DNA of 46,032 bases, from positions 1 to 46,032 of the forward strand of contig JAUYAB010000098.1 in NCBI GenBank assembly GCA_030693705.1, given 5' to 3'. Under the pieces are notes generated by a model, which was not told the DNA's origin, searched no databases, and was given only the letters and a program-made list of their open reading frames with translations. The position numbers and the translations under genes are program-made. The stretch is from Ignavibacteria bacterium. Its GTDB lineage: Bacteria; Bacteroidota; Ignavibacteria; Ignavibacteriales; Ignavibacteriaceae. Below are positions 44,101-46,032 of this stretch, in pieces; the stretch's first letter is position 1; every line of letters begins with the position of its first letter.

Positions 44101-45534
44101 AGCAACTATGTATGGAGTTTCACAACAGGCGCAGCAGTGGTCATTCCTCCGCCTAAAGTAATTTCTACAGACCCTCTTAATAATGCTCCGGGTGTAGCTT
44201 TGGATAAGAAAATCACGGCGACTTTTAGCAAGAAAATGGATGCTTCAACTATTACCACAGCAACATTTACCTTGAAAGTAGCTTCAACATCAGCGTCAGT
44301 TTCAGGCTTTGTATCTTATACAGACTCAACTGCCACGTTTGAACCGTCTAGCAATCTCATGCCGAATATAATCTATAAAGCAACGGTAACAACCGGCGCT
44401 AGGGACCTTACAGGTATTGCTCTTGCAAATGACACAACATGGACCTTCACAACCGTTAACACTACCTACACATTAAACGTGACTGCGGTGAATGGATCGG
44501 TAACGAAAGTTCCAAATTTAGTAAATTATAATGCCGGATCGACAGTAGCGCTTACAGCGTTACCGGCAATCGGATACACATTCGCCGGTTGGAGCGGAGA
44601 TGCAAATGGTTCAGATAATCCATTGACTGTTACCATGAACAGCAATAAAAACATTACGGCGAACTTTACCGGAATGCAATATAGAGTAACGTTAGAATCA
44701 AGCCCACTTAACGCCGGGAATCTATTTGGAGCAGGTCTATATAATCCAGGCACAGTAGTAACTGTGCTTACTTCATCAAAATCCGGATTTAGATTTGTTA
44801 ACTGGACAGAAAAAGTAACTGGAGCTGTAGTATCAACAAAAGCAGGTTATACATTCCCACTAACCGAAGACATAACATTAGTTGCTAATTTTGTTGTTGG
44901 TATGGCAAGTATAGATCTCAGGTCTGCAGGTAATTTTGCCATTCTGGCTGGCTCAGGAGTCACTAACACCGGTCTCAGTACGGTTTATGGTGATGTTGGA
45001 TCGTGGGCAACATCAACAATAAATGGATTCCCTCCGGGAATTGTAGTTGGAACGCTTTATATAGTTGCAGATCCTATAGTAGGTACGGCAAAAGGCGATT
45101 TGACTACTGCTTATCTCGAAGCTCAATCTAGAGTATTAGATGCAATTTCATTGCCGGGACAACTCGGCGGATTGACCCTTGCCCCTGGACTCTATGTTAA
45201 CTCGACCTCGAGTGGAATTTCAGGAACGGGATCGAACGCGATCTTAACTCTTGACGCCGGTGGTGATGTGAATGCCATCTGGATATTCCAAATGGGTTCT
45301 ACTCTCATCACGGATCCGGGAACCAGCATTGTTCTTGCCGGTGGCGCGCAATGGAAAAACATCTATTGGCAGGTCGGTACTTCAGCAACGCTTGGAACAA
45401 CTTCTATCTTTTATGGAAATATCCTGGCTCAAGCAGCAATCTCACTAAATACCGGTGCGAAATTGTACGGCAGAGCTTTGACACAAACCGCTGCAGTAAC
45501 ATTGCAAGCCAATATTGTAGATAAACGTCCATAA
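41149..45534 (+). CDS. Giant lipoprotein: ten Big_5 repeats, two InlB-type repeats, DUF3494
   Basis: 1461 residues. Lipoprotein signal with lipobox MTGC (Cys24). Ten Big_5/SbsA Ig-like domains of about 107 residues follow (about 38-1103), each with the pattern PPTVSSTDP, NQKIAATFSKTMDASTIT, VSGFVSYSG, KDLAGNALV and VWSFTTG. Then come two InlB-type beta repeats (about 1105-1245; GYTFAGWSGDANG, FRFVNWTEKV) and a terminal DUF3494 (about 1250-1461; LRSAGNFAILAGSGV, IFQMGSTLI, NIYWQVGTSATLG, GRALTQTAAVTLQA). Unlike the two genes before it there is no T9SS sorting domain; the lipid anchor should fix the N-terminus to the outer membrane and the stalk would hold DUF3494 away from the surface. AACAGGAGC precedes the ATG. 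A hairpin terminator follows. Confidence 0.93.
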   Translation: MNKLKTNYKMWLIPLLLVMIMTGCDERIGLNSPPLVTTPTVSSTNPANNAVTIPFNQKIAATFSEVMDSASLTTATFTLMQGSSFVSGTVSYTGTTATFAPTSYLTPNTLYIATITTMAKNVAGSALANNYVWSFTTGLTAAIVPPTVSSTDPVNAASGIPINQKIAATFSVAMDASTITTSTYTLLQGTTPVPGFVSYSGITAIFAPTSNLSPNTAYSVTITTGAKDLAGNSLVGNYVWSFTTGAGVVITRPTISLTDPLNLATGVALNQKIAATFSKTMDATTITAATFTLKQGTTPISGFVSYSGTIAMFSPSSNLAPNTLYTVTITTGAKDLTGNALVTDYVWSFTSGAAAIVTPPTVSSTDPLNAETNVAFNQKVTATFSKTMDVSTITTATFTLMQGTTFVSGTVFYVGTTATYSPTSNLAPNTTYTATITTEAKDLTGNALVTNYVWNFTTGASVVITPPTVSLTDPLNLETGVALNQKIAATFSKTMDASTINSATFTLMQGTTSVSGFVSYSGKTTIFAPANNLLPNTLYTATITTGSKDLAGIALVNNYVWTFTTGAAVVVTPPTINSTDPVDLATAVALNQKVAATFSKTMDASTITTATFTLKQGTTSVSGFVSYSGTIAIFTPAGNLLASTVYTATITTGSKDLTGTALVNNYIWTFTTGAAVVIIPPTVSLTDPLNLATGVALNQKIAATFSKNMDASTITTATFTLMQGTTPVSGFVSYSGTTAIFAPTSNLLPITPYTATITTGSKDLAGNALLTNYVWIFTTGAAVVVTPPTITLTDPLNAAIGVPLNQKIAATFSKTMDASTITTSTFTLMQGTTPISGFVSYSGSIATFAPAINLLPNTPYTATITTGSKDLAGNALVSNHGWSFTTGAAVVVIPPTVTSTNPIDNASGVALGQTVTATFSSVMDASTITTATYTLMQGTTFVSGTVSYVGSTASYNPSNNLTPSTKYTATITTDAKNLAGIGLVSNYVWSFTTGAAVVIPPPKVISTDPLNNAPGVALDKKITATFSKKMDASTITTATFTLKVASTSASVSGFVSYTDSTATFEPSSNLMPNIIYKATVTTGARDLTGIALANDTTWTFTTVNTTYTLNVTAVNGSVTKVPNLVNYNAGSTVALTALPAIGYTFAGWSGDANGSDNPLTVTMNSNKNITANFTGMQYRVTLESSPLNAGNLFGAGLYNPGTVVTVLTSSKSGFRFVNWTEKVTGAVVSTKAGYTFPLTEDITLVANFVVGMASIDLRSAGNFAILAGSGVTNTGLSTVYGDVGSWATSTINGFPPGIVVGTLYIVADPIVGTAKGDLTTAYLEAQSRVLDAISLPGQLGGLTLAPGLYVNSTSSGISGTGSNAILTLDAGGDVNAIWIFQMGSTLITDPGTSIVLAGGAQWKNIYWQVGTSATLGTTSIFYGNILAQAAISLNTGAKLYGRALTQTAAVTLQANIVDKRP
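41260..44455 (+). repeat. Ten tandem ~321-bp repeats (Big_5 units)
   Basis: The unit boundary PPT/RPT/PPK (for example CCACCTAC at 41581) recurs near 41902, 42223, 42543, 42864, 43185, 43506, 43827 and 44149, a period of about 321 bp (107 codons). Middle units (3-8) are most alike at DNA level, while units 1, 9 and 10 are more diverged, as expected for growth by internal duplication. Confidence 0.9.
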
Positions 45535-45542
45535 CGTTTACG

Positions 45543-45574
45543 GGTGAGGAGATTTAAACCTCCTCACCTTTCTT
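45543..45574 (+). terminator. Rho-independent terminator
   Basis: GGTGAGGAG (45543-45551) pairs perfectly with CTCCTCACC (45560-45568) over an 8-nt loop, followed by TTTCTTTT. It lies 8 bp after the stop of the giant lipoprotein gene. It is the clearest terminator in the window. Confidence 0.85.
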
Positions 45575-45682
45575 TTCCAAATGAGCTTACTGAAAAGTTT
45601 GAACATTTTGGAAGAGAGTCTTGAAATAAATTTACTAAAATTGAGTTAAACAGAAATTCAAAAAAATAAAAGGAAACATGAA

Positions 45683-46032
45683 ATGAAAAATTTTTTAATC
45701 ACGCTTGCATTGATGTTACTTGTTAACATTGGTGTTTCACAAGCACAAACAGTAACCGATAGCTGGGCTTTCGGCTTTGGATTAAGCTATCCCAGATTTT
45801 ATTCGGCAAACGTAACCACCTTAAATACTAATTACGGAGCGTATCTTTCAATTCAACGAAATTTTTCGGAACATGTTGGATTAAGATTTAAAGGCGGTTA
45901 TGGACATCTTTCAGGAAAGTGGAGTGATGCATCACTTAATGAAATTAAAGAAACAACAAATCTTATTACCGGTGACCTTGATATGCTCTATTATCTTGTT
46001 CCCTGCGCACCTGTTTCACCTTACCTGTTTGC
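45683..46032 (+). CDS. Outer-membrane beta-barrel protein (3' truncated)
   Basis: The frame runs off the right edge; 116 codons are visible. It begins MKNFLITLALMLLVNIGVSQ with a signal peptide cut probably after SQAQ, followed by alternating strands with aromatic residues (WAFGFGLSYPRFYS, YGAYLSIQRNFSEHVGLRFK, GGYGHLSGKW, DLDMLYYLVP) as in small outer-membrane barrels of the OmpA N-domain type. Whether an OmpA peptidoglycan-binding domain follows is outside the window. AAAGGAAA (45669-45676) is the ribosome site; the ATG at 45678 stops after two codons and is rejected. Confidence 0.8.
   Translation, partial: MKNFLITLALMLLVNIGVSQAQTVTDSWAFGFGLSYPRFYSANVTTLNTNYGAYLSIQRNFSEHVGLRFKGGYGHLSGKWSDASLNEIKETTNLITGDLDMLYYLVPCAPVSPYLF

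Noticed and set aside
41260-44455. Antisense open frames within the Big_5 repeats and other large genes.
   Set aside because: They are shadows caused by the repeated codons of the coding strand; no ribosome sites or family features.
1-46032. tRNA, rRNA, integrase or prophage genes.
   Set aside because: None could be recognised on either strand, so no attachment site or integrated element is claimed.

Overview
The window is a stretch of a bacterial chromosome that looks like the Ignavibacteria/Chlorobi side of Bacteroidota. Reasons: two secreted proteins end in a type IX secretion (T9SS) sorting domain with the NYPNPFNPST motif typical of that group, the base composition is AT-rich, many starts have weak Shine-Dalgarno signals, and hybrid histidine kinases and DUF3494 proteins are abundant. 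This is an inference from style and families; no rRNA or tRNA gene is present to confirm it.

Layout. (1) 1-9.5 kb: sensory genes. There is a hybrid kinase cut by the left edge with at least four near-identical PAS modules, a REC-kinase whose catalytic His is Leu, its intact sister, a decayed REC tail, and a REC-5xPAS-kinase-REC protein. (2) 9.8-15.5 kb: a small protein coupled to a B12/radical SAM enzyme, a 40-residue membrane peptide, a two-domain glycosyltransferase and a PPK2 polyphosphate kinase. (3) 15.7-22 kb: a probable operon of small stress-type genes (membrane peptide, Zn alcohol dehydrogenase, two paired lipoproteins, DUF4404, DUF2007, two paired eRF1-domain-3-like proteins, a GT-C type membrane protein). 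(4) 22-30 kb: a double-domain KaiC, a CheB-CheR-PAS fusion, a PAS kinase, an atypical NarL/LuxR regulator and a Lys-rich peptide. (5) 30-34.4 kb, the only minus-strand genes: a type IIG-like restriction-methyltransferase and an Mrr-type nuclease, with REP-like palindromes and a gene remnant. (6) 35-37.4 kb: mlaE-mlaF-mlaD lipid transport genes. (7) 37.7-46 kb: a lipoprotein, three DUF3494 (ice-binding-like) surface proteins with three different architectures, and the start of an outer-membrane barrel.

The most striking signal is not a gene. A 30-bp element occurs nine times, always on the plus strand and always between genes, upstream of transcription units in almost every block. The invariant parts are TTTTCATCC at element positions 10-18 and ATT at 28-30. 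Exactly 21 bp after its end there is a -10-like hexamer in which A at position 2 and T at position 6 are present in all nine copies. The last two bases of the element begin a TTG/TTT -35-like hexamer with a 17-bp spacer. The nine copies therefore read as one promoter class with an upstream activator site (about -64 to -35). This would make the sensor kinase, KaiC, radical SAM, Mla, lipoprotein and ice-binding-like genes one regulon. The regulator is unknown; the kinases and the LuxR-type regulator in the window are candidates only by position.

Four further intergenic repeat families are present: a 140-175 bp element with TAAGTCA..TTACGCA-type inverted ends (4 copies), an AATATCGAACAAG-type element (2), a CTGGTTTACCCG hairpin (2) and clusters of short REP-like palindromes. 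They commonly lie between a gene end and the next promoter.
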